DNA from: Bryoerythrophyllum caledonicum
Lineage: Eukaryota; Streptophyta; Bryopsida; Pottiales; Pottiaceae
Assembly (NCBI GenBank): GCA_963971425.1
Contig: OZ020525.1
Coordinates: 10,732,187 to 10,796,186 of the forward strand
Reading direction: 5' to 3'
DNA: 64,000 nt
Of the stretch, positions 12,388 through 24,917 are shown one piece after another. The position numbers were made by a program, and so were the translations under genes. Within the stretch, counting starts at the first letter, position 1, and each line of letters starts with the position of its first letter. The notes beneath the pieces are model-generated. The model had not been told where the DNA came from. It did not search any database and saw only the letters and a program-made list of their open reading frames with translations.

Positions 12388-15300
12388 ATGGCATTGTGTC
12401 TTGGTTTGCCGTCGACGTCACAGCGGTTGTCGTTTCCGTCGACTTCGGTTAGGTTGGCGTCGGAGGAGTGGAAGCTGGATTCTAGACTGCAGTCAGCCTG
12501 TTTTGCGCAGTTGGAGCTGAGTCTGGGTCTCGGAGTTTCGCTCGGGGATAGAAGAGCTCGAGTTTGGAGCGTTGCAGGAGCGCAGAAATGCTGCGGGGAA
12601 AATTTTACGTCCAGGAGCTCTTCTGCTTGTTCTCGAATTAGAGCTGAGAAACATGCTCTTTGTGTTAATTCAGCGGAATTTGAGACTTCTGGTGGTGCTT
12701 TCTCAAGTAGAGTGACCGGAGTGGACAATTATGGACAGGATGAGACAATGGTGGAGAAAAAGGTTGCCATTATTTGGTTCAAGCATGACTTGCGGATGGA
12801 CGATCATCCTGGTCTGGCTTCTGCAGCGCAATACGACCACGTGCTGCCACTTTTCATCTTCGACCCTTCCTTCTATGCTGGTATGCAAAGGCTCGCCAAT
12901 GTCGTAATTTAGGGAGAGTTTCCAAATGCATTCAACTAAGTTAGTGTTTAAAATTTGGAAGCTGTGTATCGAGCGCATGTGCCTACCTAAGTCAATTAAA
13001 TGTTTAAGAGTGCTGGATATCATCGCGTGCGATGTTCCACACGCACGTCTAGTTGAACTTCTGCGATGACGATCTTAGAAGTGAAAACTGATGGAGTAAG
13101 GAAATGTGTGCAGGCTGGTCTGAGGAGCGACTTGCAAGCTTGTTTGATGCCGTGTCAGATCTTAGGCTGTTGTTGGAAAACATAGGCTCGACCTTGGTGA
13201 TCCGAAAAGGCCGTAGTAAAGATGTGCTTCTTGCACTCACTCAACAGGTGAAACTATTTATTGTTGTTCTTCTGTAAATGTGCGGTGAGGGCTGTTAGGT
13301 TGTAGAGTGCCGGTTTGATTAGTCGCATTTGGAAACGAGAATCGTTCTTTCCACCTCAAGTACGATGTGAGTGCGTCGAGAAAGGACTTTTCTATATCTT
13401 CTCTCTGACAATTGAATTATTGGAGGTGGCAGGTTCATGCGATGGAGATACTTGCTGAGGAAGAAATAGAAGAGACGTGGCATGACCTTGTTGGATCTGT
13501 TGCTGCATCTCTGTCTGTGGAATCTCTGGCAGGACAAAAATGTGGAGTCAAGCATTGGCGAGCTCCTTTGTACGACCTCGAGGTAGGTTACTCAGTCTGT
13601 CATCTTTAGGTGGAGCCAGTGAACCGTATGAAAGATGCTGATTTGTTTCACCTTCGTGGATTGATCTAAATTGCTCCTTTACTGACAATGAAGATGAACT
13701 TGTTGTGGGGACTGATTTATGATGAAGGGCATAGAAGATATTCCTGATAATTATAAAGAATTTACACGCTTGCGTCGTCGGATACTTCCTCCCCTCAATG
13801 CTCCAACTTCACTTCCCTCTTTGCCAACGGATACTGAGCCAGGTGTGTGAAGAAACTTCCAGCGTGTCTTTCTGAACTTCTTACTTCTAGAATGCTCACC
13901 AGGATCTTTGACTTCCAGAAGATTGTGATATTTGACCTCCGAGAAATGGTGATCTTTGACCTCCTGGAAATCCGATCATATCAATAGCAATGAGCATCTA
14001 CAGATTAGAATGAATCATTTTACTGCTTTGATGCTCCGCTTCAGTGCCATCCTGAATGGGAAGTTCTTTGATGGGCAGGAAATTTACCAAGTCTTGTTAA
14101 TTTCATCGCGATTATCAAGAAGAAAGCAGAAGATAATCCGTTTTGGGGGGTGCTAAGCGCCGCACAGAGCCAACCGGCCGAGAGCTCACTCTTGGGTGAG
14201 CCACTTGTTACCAATGGGAACATCCGACAGGGGACAAGTACAACGAACGCTGTTGCGAAAAATTGGTTTTCTCCTTTCAACAAAGAAGAAGAGTTGCCCT
14301 TCAACTTACTCTGGGAGCACAAACAGCATAGAGTTGCGGAACCAGAGATGGAATCGGACGTCGGTAAAATTAGTGGAGGAGCAACTGGAGCCTTGAACAT
14401 GCTGCATGCATATATAAAGGCGCTGCAGACAAAGCACCCTCGTGATGGGTCAGTCCTTTTACCGTAAATTCTGTTGATGGTGATGAGCCTGTATTCGTGT
14501 GTCAAGATGGTATGCTATCTTGAGGAGGAGTCTGATTTTACTCAAGCCAGTGTGTGCAGTTGGATCTACGAGCAAATACAGGAGCTCGAGAAAAGACCTG
14601 GAGCGTCTTTCAGAGCGATTTTCAACATGGCCTTGGAGCTCGGCACCCTGTCACGCAGAAGAGTACACTACGAAGCGATGAAGTATGAACGGGAGAGAGG
14701 AGGCGGCCATGTATCACCGTTTGGATTGTCGACGTTTACTGCCTCTGCCGCTACAGAAGATGTCAAGTCGATAGAGGTGAATCTCAAGACCAGATATCTA
14801 CCAAGTGAAATTAAGAATGCAGGAAAACTTTGCCTCCCATATTGGCGAATAGAGCTTGATTGCGCTCCTGGTTGTGCTTCAGTTACAGCATTAAGTACAC
14901 CATGACACTATTTGCATGATGCTCTAGGAACTTATTTTTTCAGTACATGGAGTTGCAATTTTATTAACCTTTTTGCTTGTGTAACAGTGGTACGAAATGA
15001 TCCAAAGGAAGAGCCGGGATCAAGGGTCTGAAAATGGGCTCAAAGTATGCTCGTGGCGATGGCGCGGATATCTCATCCAGGTCATGCTCCTCTTCAATAT
15101 TCACTCAATTTCTGGTTGCTTATGTTTAGCAACTATCGTGCTTGCTGAGAGAAGTATCATGCTTGGTAGACCTGGTCATAACTTGCTAGAGTACATCGTA
15201 TTCAGTGGTCAACTTCCATTCCACAAATTTGGTGTCCTGCGCATATTAATGAATCATTCTTCCGAGTCTCACGCTTCCGTCTTCATTCTGTGGAATTGAA

Positions 15301-17104
15301 TGCCACAGTACTCGACGCTCGGAGACGAAGGTCCTGCAGTGGTGCTGATTCACGGATTTGGCGCATTTTGGGAACACTACCGGGACAATATCCGAGGTCT
15401 TGCGGAGAAGGGCAATCGTGCATGGGGCCTGACCATGGTTGGCTTCGGGCGCTCTGAGAAACCGCCGATTGCTTACACGGAGCTTCTCCTGGCAGAGCTC
15501 GTAAGAGACTTTATCATAGAGGTTGTCAAAGAGCCTGTGACTCTTACGGGCAACTCAATTGGAGGTGAGTGGTAATGTCGTCTTTCAGGGTATATTGAAA
15601 GACTGGATTTTGAGCAGATCTCATAAGAACCGAATGCATCCGGTATCATACCGAAATCATGTCTTTGAGAGAAGATATTTAACACGATGATTGTTTGTGT
15701 GAACTCTCCATAACTTCTGTGTTTTCACGCAGGGTATGCAACATGCGTGGTAGCGGGGCTATGGCCTTCCATAGTGCGATCGTTAGTTCTGCTTAATTCA
15801 GCAGGACAGGTGACCCCCAACTACACATCGCTTCAGTATCGGAAGGTGAGATTCTGGCCGTTTACCACGTTCTGCCCGTCCGATCTTGAGAACCAAACTA
15901 GTGAAGTAGATGCGCATCTCAGAAACATAGTAGCGGAATTGGAATGTGACCAAGTTATCCAGGTCAAGTGACTCATTACATGTGTGAAGTTTTAAGACGT
16001 TTGTGTGTCTTGTATAGCCGAGAGAGAAGTCCATCATTGGGAAACGATGCGCGCATGTTCTCCTGGTTTACTTGCGACACTTGAGCAACCGGCTTCTGCA
16101 ACGATGCTACCCAAATGTACTTTTCTAACTCAGGATTATATTTCAACTGGATCTATTCTTGTGTCGATATCGCTTTTTGTGTTTGCCTGCATAGTCGTCG
16201 CTGTTGCGCGTGCTCTTTGGTTTTTTCCTTGGTTGATCTGTTGACAATTGTGGGCCTGATGACCGTGGTGGTGTCCGCTACCAGAACGGAACTACCGCAC
16301 GTCCGTCTCTTCGCGCTTTTTATGCAACTTTGTACTCACTATTTCGTCTTGAGTGAATGCAGAGAACAGCAAGGGTGGATTCCTGGTTACAAGCTGAAGT
16401 GATGCGACCCGTATCCTTTTGAAAACGTCTTGTTGCTTTCCTTTCCATTGGTGTACTATCTTCAGCATTTCCATGAGGAATTGATCACCATCAGAAAGCT
16501 CGTAGTTTTTGCATGAAATTGAGATGCGTGTGTACGAGAAAAGGATGGCTGTTGTTGGTTGAAATGAAAGTTTTACTTTTGCAAGCTGATATCACTTAGA
16601 GATAAGACGTTGAACCTTGACCAAGTGAAGTCTTTCGATCCTGGCTCCACGGCTGTCCTTGAAAGCATCTTTCATCTGAATCCGCCACTGCCCATAAACT
16701 TCTACATTGATCGATACAAAGGCGGCGTGTTGGTCGTTCAGGTACAAGTTGTATGATCTCATCAAGCTTTCATCAATTCTGAATTGAACTTAGGATCTAA
16801 TTTTCTGCTAAATGTGCAGGGTGTGAGAGACCCTTTGCACAACGCAACAAAGCGGGCAACTGTGCTGCAGGCCCACTGCAGCAATGTCACTATTCGGCTA
16901 TTGAACGCTGGTCACTGTCCGCATGACGAGGTTCCAGATGAAGTCAATGCGTTGATCCATGACTGGCTTCAATGCAACTCAGAGCCAGCCATGGACACTA
17001 CGAGTCTAGAGCTCCAATTCCTCAGCAACGAGGACGCCGCTGTCATTGTCAAAGGGGAGTCGCGGCTCATCAAGTCAGACTGGTTCTCATACTTCAGTCG
17101 TTGA
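12388..17104 (+). CDS. Photolyase N-domain/alpha-beta hydrolase fusion protein
   Basis: Thirteen exons join in frame: 12388-12880, 13114-13247, 13433-13582, 13728-13842, 14079-14448, 14551-14776, 14988-15080, 15309-15564, 15733-15845, 16018-16116, 16363-16410, 16631-16741, 16820-17104. The product is 830 aa. Residues 1-120 are rich in Ser/Arg and may be a plastid transit peptide. Residues 126-250 match the N-terminal (antenna-binding) photolyase/cryptochrome domain (AIIWFKHDLRMDDHP). Residues 350-500 (GKISGGATGALNML, LGTLSRRRVHYEAMKYE) resemble only the start of an FAD-binding domain; the flavin pocket is missing. Residues 528-825 are an alpha/beta hydrolase with HGFGAF, nucleophile elbow GNSIGG (Ser610), Asp740 in GVRDPL and His768 in AGHCPHDE. 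The architecture matches Arabidopsis At4g25290-type proteins as I remember them. Substrate unknown. The exon 9 end and exon 11 borders are the least certain. Confidence 0.9.
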
Positions 17105-18756
17105 CGGCGACAACAATCATTGTCTCCAGTGTAACAATCCGGTGCCATCATCGGTGCGATTGTACGATTCGTAACTTCCCAGGCAACTTGTAAGTATTCA
17201 ACCGCAGTTTTGCTGACTGCAATTCAGTACATAGGTGAAGCTCAACCTCTGTTGCTTTCTGTACTCAAATGAGATTTGTATGTACGATTTACATTGATGG
17301 CTGAATTCAGCTGAATTCATTTGTAAATAAATTAATGCCAAGAAACTTTTCATCCTGTTTTCCGTTGCAGTTTGATGTGACGTGTTTCGGATCCCCTAAA
17401 GCTTGCAAAGTTGGCATCGTGACAAAAGCTGTTGTGTTTTTTTCCTGAGGATGCTGACACAAAGCTGTGATGAACAGTTACTCAATTCTTGCAGGTCTTT
17501 AAAAGGACGAGAATTATTTTCAATTCTATTGTTTGTGTCGAAAAGATGTGAGCTCAAACAGAACCTAAATTGGCACGTGCTTCCCAATCGGTCCCACTGC
17601 CGTGCCCATGCTCTGAGAAAATAAACAGCTGCCATGGACCGTTGGTTGCTTCTACACATTCAAATTTCAGTCTCTGCCTTAAAACCTCATTACGCAACGA
17701 GTTAAACGACGCATTGAACACGCTCCTCAAACGGGCTCCAAAAGAAAATATAAAAATCCTTGAAGAATTCAAAAATATATACATGATACAATCCCCGACT
17801 AACTTCATATATGGGTGCACAGTTCAGCTTGTATAGCGTGGAGCAAACTACTTCAAAATACCTACACTTATTCCTATAATTCCAGATTACACTGGTCCGC
17901 CTGAATTCCCAATCCACACCAAACTTTCCTTCTCAATGATTTTCCTTCATACATGTTTCACCAACGAATATCCCAATTACCTCGGCATGATTCCTTGAAC
18001 GTAGGGCTGACTCGTCACCTACTTTCATCCATCAAAATTCATACATTCCGACTAACTTCTTCACCTCCCCCACGACATTCATCCACCCCAGTCCAAACAA
18101 CCTTCCACCTTCTCTATTCTCCTTCGCACACAATAAAACTCCCACTCGCATCACCGATCGCAACTTTCACCACAGAACCCACAACATCCTCCTTCCCACC
18201 CCACAGATCGCCAGCAAACAATTCACCTCCCTCGCTGGGTTCGATCTCCATCTCCTTACACGAAGAAATCTGTCATTGAGGGAGTGAGTGAGTGGTGAGT
18301 TTTGTGGATCCTCCCACGGATTGGAAGTGTCGATCGGTTGTTTGAGTTCTGAAAATGGGAGCTTGAGGGATGTGAGTTTTTAGGTTTTGGGTTTTGGCAG
18401 TCTCTGGGAACACTTTGGGAGTTGTAAGAATTTGAGTTGTGAGAGTGGAAGGAAGTCTGAGGTTTTAGCGAGAGGGTGGGCTGAGTTTTTGGAAGGATGG
18501 GAGCGTCGCTGTAAGAGGCGACGGATTGAGTGATTGTTTGGGAATGGGAGCTTGAGAGAAAGCAAATGTTAGGTCTAGGAAGAAGTTGTGAGAGACAATT
18601 GATTGCGTGGTGAGAATGGAGCTTCAGAGGAAGCGAAGAGGGTAGATTGCCGTTTTTGACAGTCTTTTGAAATATCGGGATTGAAGCTGTGAGTGATGAT
18701 TGATTGAGTGCTTAATTGTGCTCGAGTTTTGAAAATGAGAGCTTGAGAGCATCAGG
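17105..18756. other. 3' flank of hydrolase gene and promoter side of MO25
   Basis: The first 300 bases include AATAAATTAAT near 17,325, a plausible polyadenylation signal. From 17,550 to 18,280 it is C-rich on the plus strand with only chance ORFs. From 18,281 to 18,756 the phrase GGGAGCTTGAG (with GAAAATG in front) recurs near 18,356, 18,545 and 18,735, suggesting old tandem duplication in the MO25 upstream region. Confidence 0.45.
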
Positions 18757-18857
18757 AAGAGAGAGAGAGAGAGATCGTGAACTAGGCAGTCCGCATCGAC
18801 GCAAGAGAGAGAGAGAGAGAGAGAGTTCGTGAACTAGGCAGTCTACATCGACGCAAG
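18757..18857 (+). repeat. Tandem duplication in the MO25 leader
   Basis: Two adjacent units (about 18,757-18,805 and 18,806-18,857) each consist of a (GA)n run followed by TCGTGAACTAGGCAGTC, two variable bases, and CATCGACGCAAG. The second unit ends directly at the ATG of MO25. The GA runs are typical of plant core-promoter or leader DNA. Confidence 0.85.
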
Positions 18858-19960
18858 ATGTCGTTCTCGTTCTTCAAGCAGGTGAAGCCGAAGACGCCGG
18901 CGGAGCTGGTGCGGCAAGTGAAGGACGCGCTCTCGTCGCTGGACACGAAGACCATGGGGGAGCAGCGGCTGCTGGAGAAGTCGCTGGAGGAGGTGGACAA
19001 GAGCCTCAAGGCGATGAAGGATCTGCTGGTGGGCGTGGACGCCGACACGGAGCCGAACGCGGAGGTGGTCGCGGAGGTGATCCAGGAGGCGTGCAAGGTG
19101 GACGTGCTGGAGCTGATCGTGCAGAAGCTCCCCACTCTCGACTGGGAGGCCCGGAAGGACTGCGTGCACGTGTGGGGCGCGGTGGCGCGCACGAGCGCGG
19201 GCCGCGCGTACCTGGAGCGCCACACGGAGCTCCTGGACTACCTGGTGCTGTGCTACGAGAACAAGGAGGTGGCCCTCAACTGTGGCGCCATGCTGCGCGA
19301 GTGCGCGCGCTACCCCGCGCTCACGTCCTACATGCTGCAGAGCGTGTCGTTCGAGATGTTCTTCAAGTTCGTCGAGACCCCCAACTTCGACGTCGCGTCC
19401 GACGCCTTCGCCACGTTCCGGGAGCTTCTCACTCGCCACAGCGCCGTCGTAAGTTCACTCTTCACCTTCCTCGACTCCCTCTCCCGTGTATGTAATTTTT
19501 TTCTGATTTTGTTGTGTGTGTGGTTGTGAAGGTGGTACCGTACCTGACCTCTCGCTACGCGTCGTTCTTCGCCAACTTCGACAAGCTGCTGCGGTCGGAG
19601 AACTACGTGACGCGGCGGCAGTCGCTGAAGCTGCTGAGCGACATCCTGCTGGAGCGCTCCAACAGCGCCATCATGATGCTCTACATCTCGGACGTGCGCA
19701 ACCTGCGCGTCATGATGACCCTGATTACGGACCCTAGCCGCAACATCCAGGGGTCCGCGTTCCATGTCTTCAAGGTGTTCGTCGCCAACCCGCAGAAGCC
19801 GCCCCAGATCGTCAACATCCTCGCCAAGAACCGTGACCGCCTCCTGCGCTTCCTGGAGAATTTCCACATCGACAAGGAAGACGAGCAGTTCGAGGAGGAG
19901 AAGGAGCTCCTCGTCAAAGAGATCGAGGGCTTGACTGCGCCACCACCGCCGAGGAAGTAG
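18858..19960 (+). CDS. MO25-like protein (calcium-binding protein 39 family)
   Basis: Two exons, 18858-19448 and 19532-19960, joined by an 83-base intron (GTAAGT...AAG) after codon 197, give 339 aa, the normal length for MO25. MO25 is an all-helical, armadillo-like scaffold. In animals and fungi it binds STRAD-type pseudokinases and activates LKB1 or germinal-centre kinases. Plant homologues are linked to morphogenesis and cytokinesis through Hippo/STE20-like kinases. Hallmarks visible: MSFSFFK start, CKVDVLELIVQKLP, ENKEVALNCGAMLRECARY, FFKFVETPNFDVASDAF, NYVTRRQSLKLLSDILLERSN and the C-terminal FLENFHIDKEDEQFEEEKELL. Exon 1 is strikingly GC-rich with G/C third positions, unlike its neighbours. 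A single intron is fewer than I would expect in seed-plant homologues. A Pro-rich tail (APPPPRK) ends the protein. Confidence 0.96.
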
Positions 19961-20492
19961 ACACACCTCTTATTCTTCTCTGGATATGTCCTCTGACTCA
20001 CCTCAGTTTGTAAAACTCTACCTCCTGCTTCTCTTCACGTGCACTCTTGTAGATAGAAAGGAACGACTCCCTCATATTGTAAGATGAGTTCTTTTTGTCA
20101 GCTCCTTGCAAGAAATTTTGGAGATGCATATTTTACAAGTGTAGCAAAATATCAAAGCAGTGCGAAATGAGAAACTTTGTTGCAACTCTATTGTACCAAT
20201 ACCAAGTGCAGTTGCCCTATTGCCAACGCTACAAAGCTGAAATTTAAATTTCCCTCTACAGTAATAATTCCACTTTCTCTATAAAATGACAACTATAGCA
20301 GTTTCGATGGTGTAGCGAAACAATGGTCTATACACCTACCGACAATCGGTCATAACATGTGACATGACCAACAGCGGCATTACACACTACAGCAATGGAT
20401 GAAGAAACCTATCAGCTTGTGCAAAAAATTGAGGGAGTTTGGCACCTGGGTATATCACAAACAAAACTCTTCAGCTACAGTAGGTGGTTTTG
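19961..20492. other. Convergent 3' flanks of MO25 and tetraspanin
   Basis: No ORF. The two genes point at each other and share about 530 bases of 3' sequence containing both untranslated ends. Confidence 0.5.
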
Positions 20493-21768
20493 TTATGCAT
20501 CACCGTATCTGTACTTGCGATCGGCCTTTTCCCTCCGCGAGGCCTTCAACGCGCAGCACCCGCAGGAGTAGACGATGATCATGAACACCAGGACGATGAT
20601 GTTGACGACCGCCACCTTCCGCCAGTTGGATTTCACGTTCTGGAGCACACCTGCTCGGCATGAGTTGCAGTCGAAGCAGAGCTGCGTCTGCGTGTTGCTC
20701 CAGGATTTACAGTCCGTGTTGGCGCTGCCGGGGGTGCCCACCCAGGTCGTTGCGTTGTCGAAGGTAAACTTGCATTCTGTGGGCGGCTTGCAGCATCCAG
20801 ACTGTTGTAAAACACCCCAAAAGTCGTTGGTCAGTCATAAGAAATCGAGATGCTTTCCACAAACCACTCACCTTTCACCAAACAAACTTCGCAGGAATAT
20901 CAAAATCTGGGAAATATGATTATCCCTTCATCAAATTCAAGTACTGAAAAAATAGGTCTAGAGATTACAGCAGCAGCATAGAATGTCGAGTATTTATCCA
21001 TTTAAGCATTGCTATGCAAAAGATGAAAATACTGATTTATTATTTAAGCAAAAAAATCACATAAAAATGGTTATCTGCACATTATCATATCTACGTTGAC
21101 AGCTACAATTCGTTTAACCATTTATCACTGTTGTAACACGAAGTGTAATCTCCAAGTTACAAGTTATCTTCGATAATCCAACTCAGACTTTGTTCAAAAT
21201 CCAGAATTCCTCTTTTCGTTGGAAGTCAGAGTCGGATATTTATGTCAGAAAGTAAAGGAGCAAAGGAACAAACCTCGAGAGGAGTGAGCGACGCCTTGTT
21301 GAAGGCCGCAGCCGAGGTATACTTCTTGAGATCACTACATACCTTCGCATCGGCCAGACAGCTCTTGGCCTTGTTCCAGTACTTGGGATTATCCACCCGC
21401 TTCTGCAGCCAATTCGAGTAATCCCCGAGGCGGTACTCCTTGAAGCCCTTCCCGGAGACCGCATTCCCAGCCCCGGAGTTCGTGACCACGAACGCAAAGA
21501 TGGTGAACACGAAGAGCAGCAGGATGAGCAGGAACATAATGAACAGGTACGAGTACATGAGCATCCGGTTGCCGCACCAGGAGCCGAACAGGCCAGCGGC
21601 AGAAATCACCAGGATGAACACGCCGAGGATAATCATCGGCCATTGGAGGAAGCGCATGCACTCTGAGTCGGCTTTCTTTGCGAGCCACACCCCGAAGATG
21701 ATGATCGGGAGGGCGAGGATTAGTGTGAGGAAGTTCACCACCCCCGTCACCACGTTGCTGCACGCCAT
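20493..21768 (-). CDS. Plant tetraspanin
   Basis: Two exons on the minus strand, 21768-21274 (165 codons) and 20801-20493, flank a 472-base intron. The donor is GTTTGT and the acceptor ACAACAG. The product is 267 aa, typical for plant TETs. Four membrane helices lie at about 7-30, 41-63, 69-95 and 227-250, with short N- and C-terminal tails. The large extracellular loop (about 96-226) contains the plant signature GCCK (167-170) immediately after the intron, plus further cysteines (ECKF, NTDCKSW, LCFDCNSC) for disulfide bonds. Plant tetraspanins organise plasma-membrane microdomains and act in cell-cell signalling and development (for example TORNADO2/TET1). The membrane-proximal CGCC after helix 4 could be palmitoylated. 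The downstream frame past the donor ends within 15 codons, supporting the splice. Confidence 0.95.
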
Positions 21769-22865
21769 AATGTAAAAGAGAAGAGATAATCCTTGAACTC
21801 TACTTTCACGAGGTCATTCTCTTCAGAAAAATAGAACTAATTCCTCTGCGTTGCCGGAATCGCATTCTCTTCCCTGCACGAAGCGGTCGATCCTTAAACC
21901 CTGAGGCTCTGAATATTATCTCTGTCACCGAACTAGAAATGATTCCACAAGAGAGCAATAACAACATATTCTCACAAAGATGTGCTACTCTCCCGAAACT
22001 CTGAAGAGAACATGTTCTCACAAGACGGGATACTCTCTCACAAGACGCTCAAGAAAACAAAACGCTGAAAACAACACGCTCTCACCAATCCGAGACGCAA
22101 CTCAACACACCAAGAAGTGATCGTAACAAACTTACTCAAATCCCTCACAAAACAAGAAACTCCCGCTCACGAAATGTTGACACACACTCTCACCAGATCC
22201 GAAAACGTGATTCACCTCCAGCATTATCGAGAACTTACCAGAAAGCTCCTCGGATCGGTCTTCACAGCAACATCCTCCTCAGATCACCTCCAACGCAAGA
22301 TCAACTCACGTCTCCACCAAACTCACTCGATTCCGCCAAACTCACTCGATTCTGCACCAAACTTGGTCACAGAAAGTGCTCCGGATCGGCCGTCAAGGTG
22401 GCGTCCTCGCACTGGACACGAGGTGGAGTGAAAAGCAACGAAAACCTGACATCGATTGCTTCCGCGGTCGATGATTGCGGCTCCGGTGCTCATCCGCCAT
22501 AGCCGCCGTCTTGAAGCTCCGATCATTCGAATAACCCAAAACCGACACGAGAGCCGAGTTGGTAGATTCTGGAGGCGTTGGTGTACGCGTCCGTTACATA
22601 TCCATCTTAGAGGTACTTCTCGCGGGGTTGCGGTTGAATGGGAGTGAGTGTGAGCCGTAGATTTGGGCGGGTCGAGTGATCTCCACCGTGCATGAGGAGG
22701 ATTCAAACAGAAGAAGGATCGGACGGTCAGCGATGGATCGGACGGTTGAAATGGACTGGGCGGCTATTAAAGGCAACGGGTCGATTCTTTGAATTGAAGC
22801 GGGGGTTGGCGGGTATCAATCGGCTTGGTGGCGGGTCCCACTGATTTGACCGGTTACCAAGTTAC
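21769..22865. other. Upstream region of the tetraspanin gene
   Basis: Contains repeated ACTCACTCGATTC and CTCACAAGACG phrases (22,010-22,340) and no convincing gene. The 127-codon minus-strand frame at 22,323-22,706 shows no protein-like features. Promoter and 5' leader of tetraspanin are expected at 21,769-22,100. Confidence 0.4.
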
Positions 22866-23245
22866 CAAGGAAACGTAAGGTAAGCCCTCCTAAAACCGAC
22901 AAGTTAAGGAATGTGCATATATGGAGAGAGGAGATAATTATACTATTATTTTTCAGTGATATCCAATAGAATTACAATTCCAACCCAAGTGATTTCATAT
23001 TTTTTTGATGAAAATTGAATTAGTTATGAGTTTTCAAACTGTGGAGCCATGTTTAGTGGGTGGCCAACAATAGGTATCCCCCATAACCAACGACCAAAAG
23101 TAAGGGTCTTGGCTAACAGTAAACCTCCATTTGGAACTCAGCTCGTGGTATTGGGATGGAAGAGGGTTGGATATACCCCAATTTTTATAGCGTTGGCTAT
23201 GGGTTTTTGTTGGTTATGGAGAGGCTTACCTTATACCAGCCTTTG
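22866..23245. repeat. Dispersed repeat, copy 2
   Basis: Begins near TAAGGTAAGCCCTCCTAAAA and continues AATGTGCATATATGGAGAGA and CAACCCAAGTGATTTCATAT. The first 170 bases are nearly the same as 31,209-31,396. The distal part resembles 10,780-10,990. Confidence 0.8.
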
Positions 23246-23277
23246 ACCGCCAGATTAACCCTTTAACATCAGAAGGT

Positions 23278-23872
23278 GCCACTACACTAAATTTGATGTT
23301 TAGTGTAGTGGTACGAATAGTGTAGTCACCCCACGCTAATTGCCAACAAGTTGATTAGTGTCAATCTGCCAACTCATGATTAGGCGACTAAGTTCATTCA
23401 TACAAGCATCTTTACCTCCCATGGGGCCTACCCTCATTTGATATTCAACTAGATGTAAATATTCAAATGCCATTAACTCACTAAGGTTTTGTCTCAATTG
23501 GACATATGAGGTGTTTTTCGACATCTACATTTTTCATAAATGTCAAAAAAAACACCTCACATGTCCAATTCAGACGAATTTGAGTGAATTGTGACCTTCA
23601 AAAGGTTGCTGGAATGTTTACAGTATAGTGGCGGACAACCAACAATATTCTTCCACTTTTGTCTCCCACTTTTGCTGAAATTTCATATTTTTATACTAAA
23701 TGTTGACAAGTAGAAGAGAATTTGTTCCAATTTGTACTAGAGTTTGCAAATAGTGTTGGAGTTGACATTTTGTGGAAAACATTGTCCTTACACTAAATGC
23801 GTAGTTCACAACTAGTGTCCTAGTTCGCATTTAGTGCCCCCTACACTAAACATCAAATTTAGTGTAGTAGCC
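23278..23872. mobile_element. Non-autonomous inverted-repeat DNA element
   Basis: The left end (23278-23308) GCCACTACACTAAATTTGAT continuing GTTTAGTGTAG matches, as reverse complement, the right end 23841-23872 with one mismatch over about 30 bases. Each end is itself nearly palindromic (ACTACACTAAA/TTTAGTGTAGT). The interior is non-coding and includes a second long hairpin. The terminal CACTACA resembles CACTA-superfamily ends, but I could not fix a target-site duplication, so the superfamily is uncertain. Confidence 0.8.
23488..23578. repeat. Internal hairpin of the inverted-repeat element
   Basis: Left arm 23488-23524 (core AATTGGACATATGAGGTGTT) pairs with right arm 23540-23578 (core AACACCTCACATGTCCAATT), with few mismatches and a loop of about 15 bases. 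Confidence 0.8.
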
Positions 23873-24059
23873 ACAGTATGCTACATGTATAATGTCGTAT
23901 TTGAACATGATAAGGTTCAAAGCTTAAAATGAAGTCCAAATGAAAGATGTCAAATGAAGATTCTTCAATCCAAAGGTGTAAATCTTGATATACTTTAATA
24001 CATTTATTTGTATTCTATAGAGTTATAGGCATGCATGTATATACGGTTCCCGACTGACG

Positions 24060-24440
24060 TTTAAGGGTTAAGCAATGTGCATATATGGAGAATCCAAATA
24101 ATTATACATTTATTTTTTACAGGTAGACAATAGAATAACAATCTCAACCCAAGTGATTTCATATTTTACCAACGAATATTGAATTAGTTATGGATTCTCA
24201 ATGTGTGCTATTGCTTTAGCGTAGTTTTGCCACTAGATACCCCCCATGAGCGCCAACCAAAATTTAGGGGTCTTGATCAATAGTAAGCTTTAACTTGGAA
24301 CACACAAAGAGTGACTAGGTGGTAATGAGGTGAATGTGGGGCGGAATTGAGACCAAATATAGAGTTGCAGTGTTAGAAAGGTGGCAGTCATTGGGGGTAG
24401 AGCTTGGTTACATCAAAGACATATTTAGTGTAAATGACTT
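24060..24440. repeat. Dispersed repeat, copy 3
   Basis: Contains GTTAAGCAATGTGCATATAT, CAACCCAAGTGATTTCATAT and GGTCTTGATCAATAGTAAGC in the same order as the other copies. It is more diverged than copies 2 and 4. Confidence 0.75.
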
Positions 24441-24917
24441 CCCTTGTCCCATCGTTCCCAATAAAACTTTGCGTCAAAATGTAAAACTTATCACTATCAT
24501 ATTAGTAGAGGGATTTATTTTTACATACTTTCTTTTAAGACTTTTATTTTTTTTAATAATTATTTCAAGTAATGTCAAACATATTCTTTAACTTGGATTT
24601 AAAGTATTCTTTGACAATTGGATGTGGTACGCCCTATATTCACCACCATCACAAAGGAGAAGGTTTATCCAACTAATGAATGTTATGCAACAATGTAAGT
24701 TACACCTTACCACTGTATGAGTGATTTAAGGATGTGAAAGCATGTTTCAGAGCATACTAATTACAGGTACACAATCTGGGTTTCCATATCCCTAGGACAT
24801 GTAACTTCTGAGTTTGTGATATGTACTTTCCATGTCTTACATCATATGTAAGTCATGGAAATTTGCAGATTAACACATTGATTACATACATGTGCGAAAA
24901 TCATCATGCCTTATTAT
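24441..24917. other. 3' flank of sucrose synthase
   Basis: No ORF of note. It should contain the polyadenylation region of the gene on its right, transcribed leftward. Confidence 0.4.

Noticed and set aside
13583..13727. Stops after exon 3 of the photolyase-hydrolase gene as evidence of a pseudogene
   Set aside because: An acceptor at 13,726-13,727 joins ...YDLE to GIEDIPDNYKEF in phase, so the stops are intronic.
18782..19439. Antisense ORFs of 147 and 198 codons opposite MO25
   Set aside because: Shadows caused by very GC-rich third positions of the MO25 exon. The MO25 frame has clear family conservation.
22323..22706. 127-codon minus-strand ORF upstream of tetraspanin
   Set aside because: No conserved pattern, overlaps other open frames and sits in the promoter flank.
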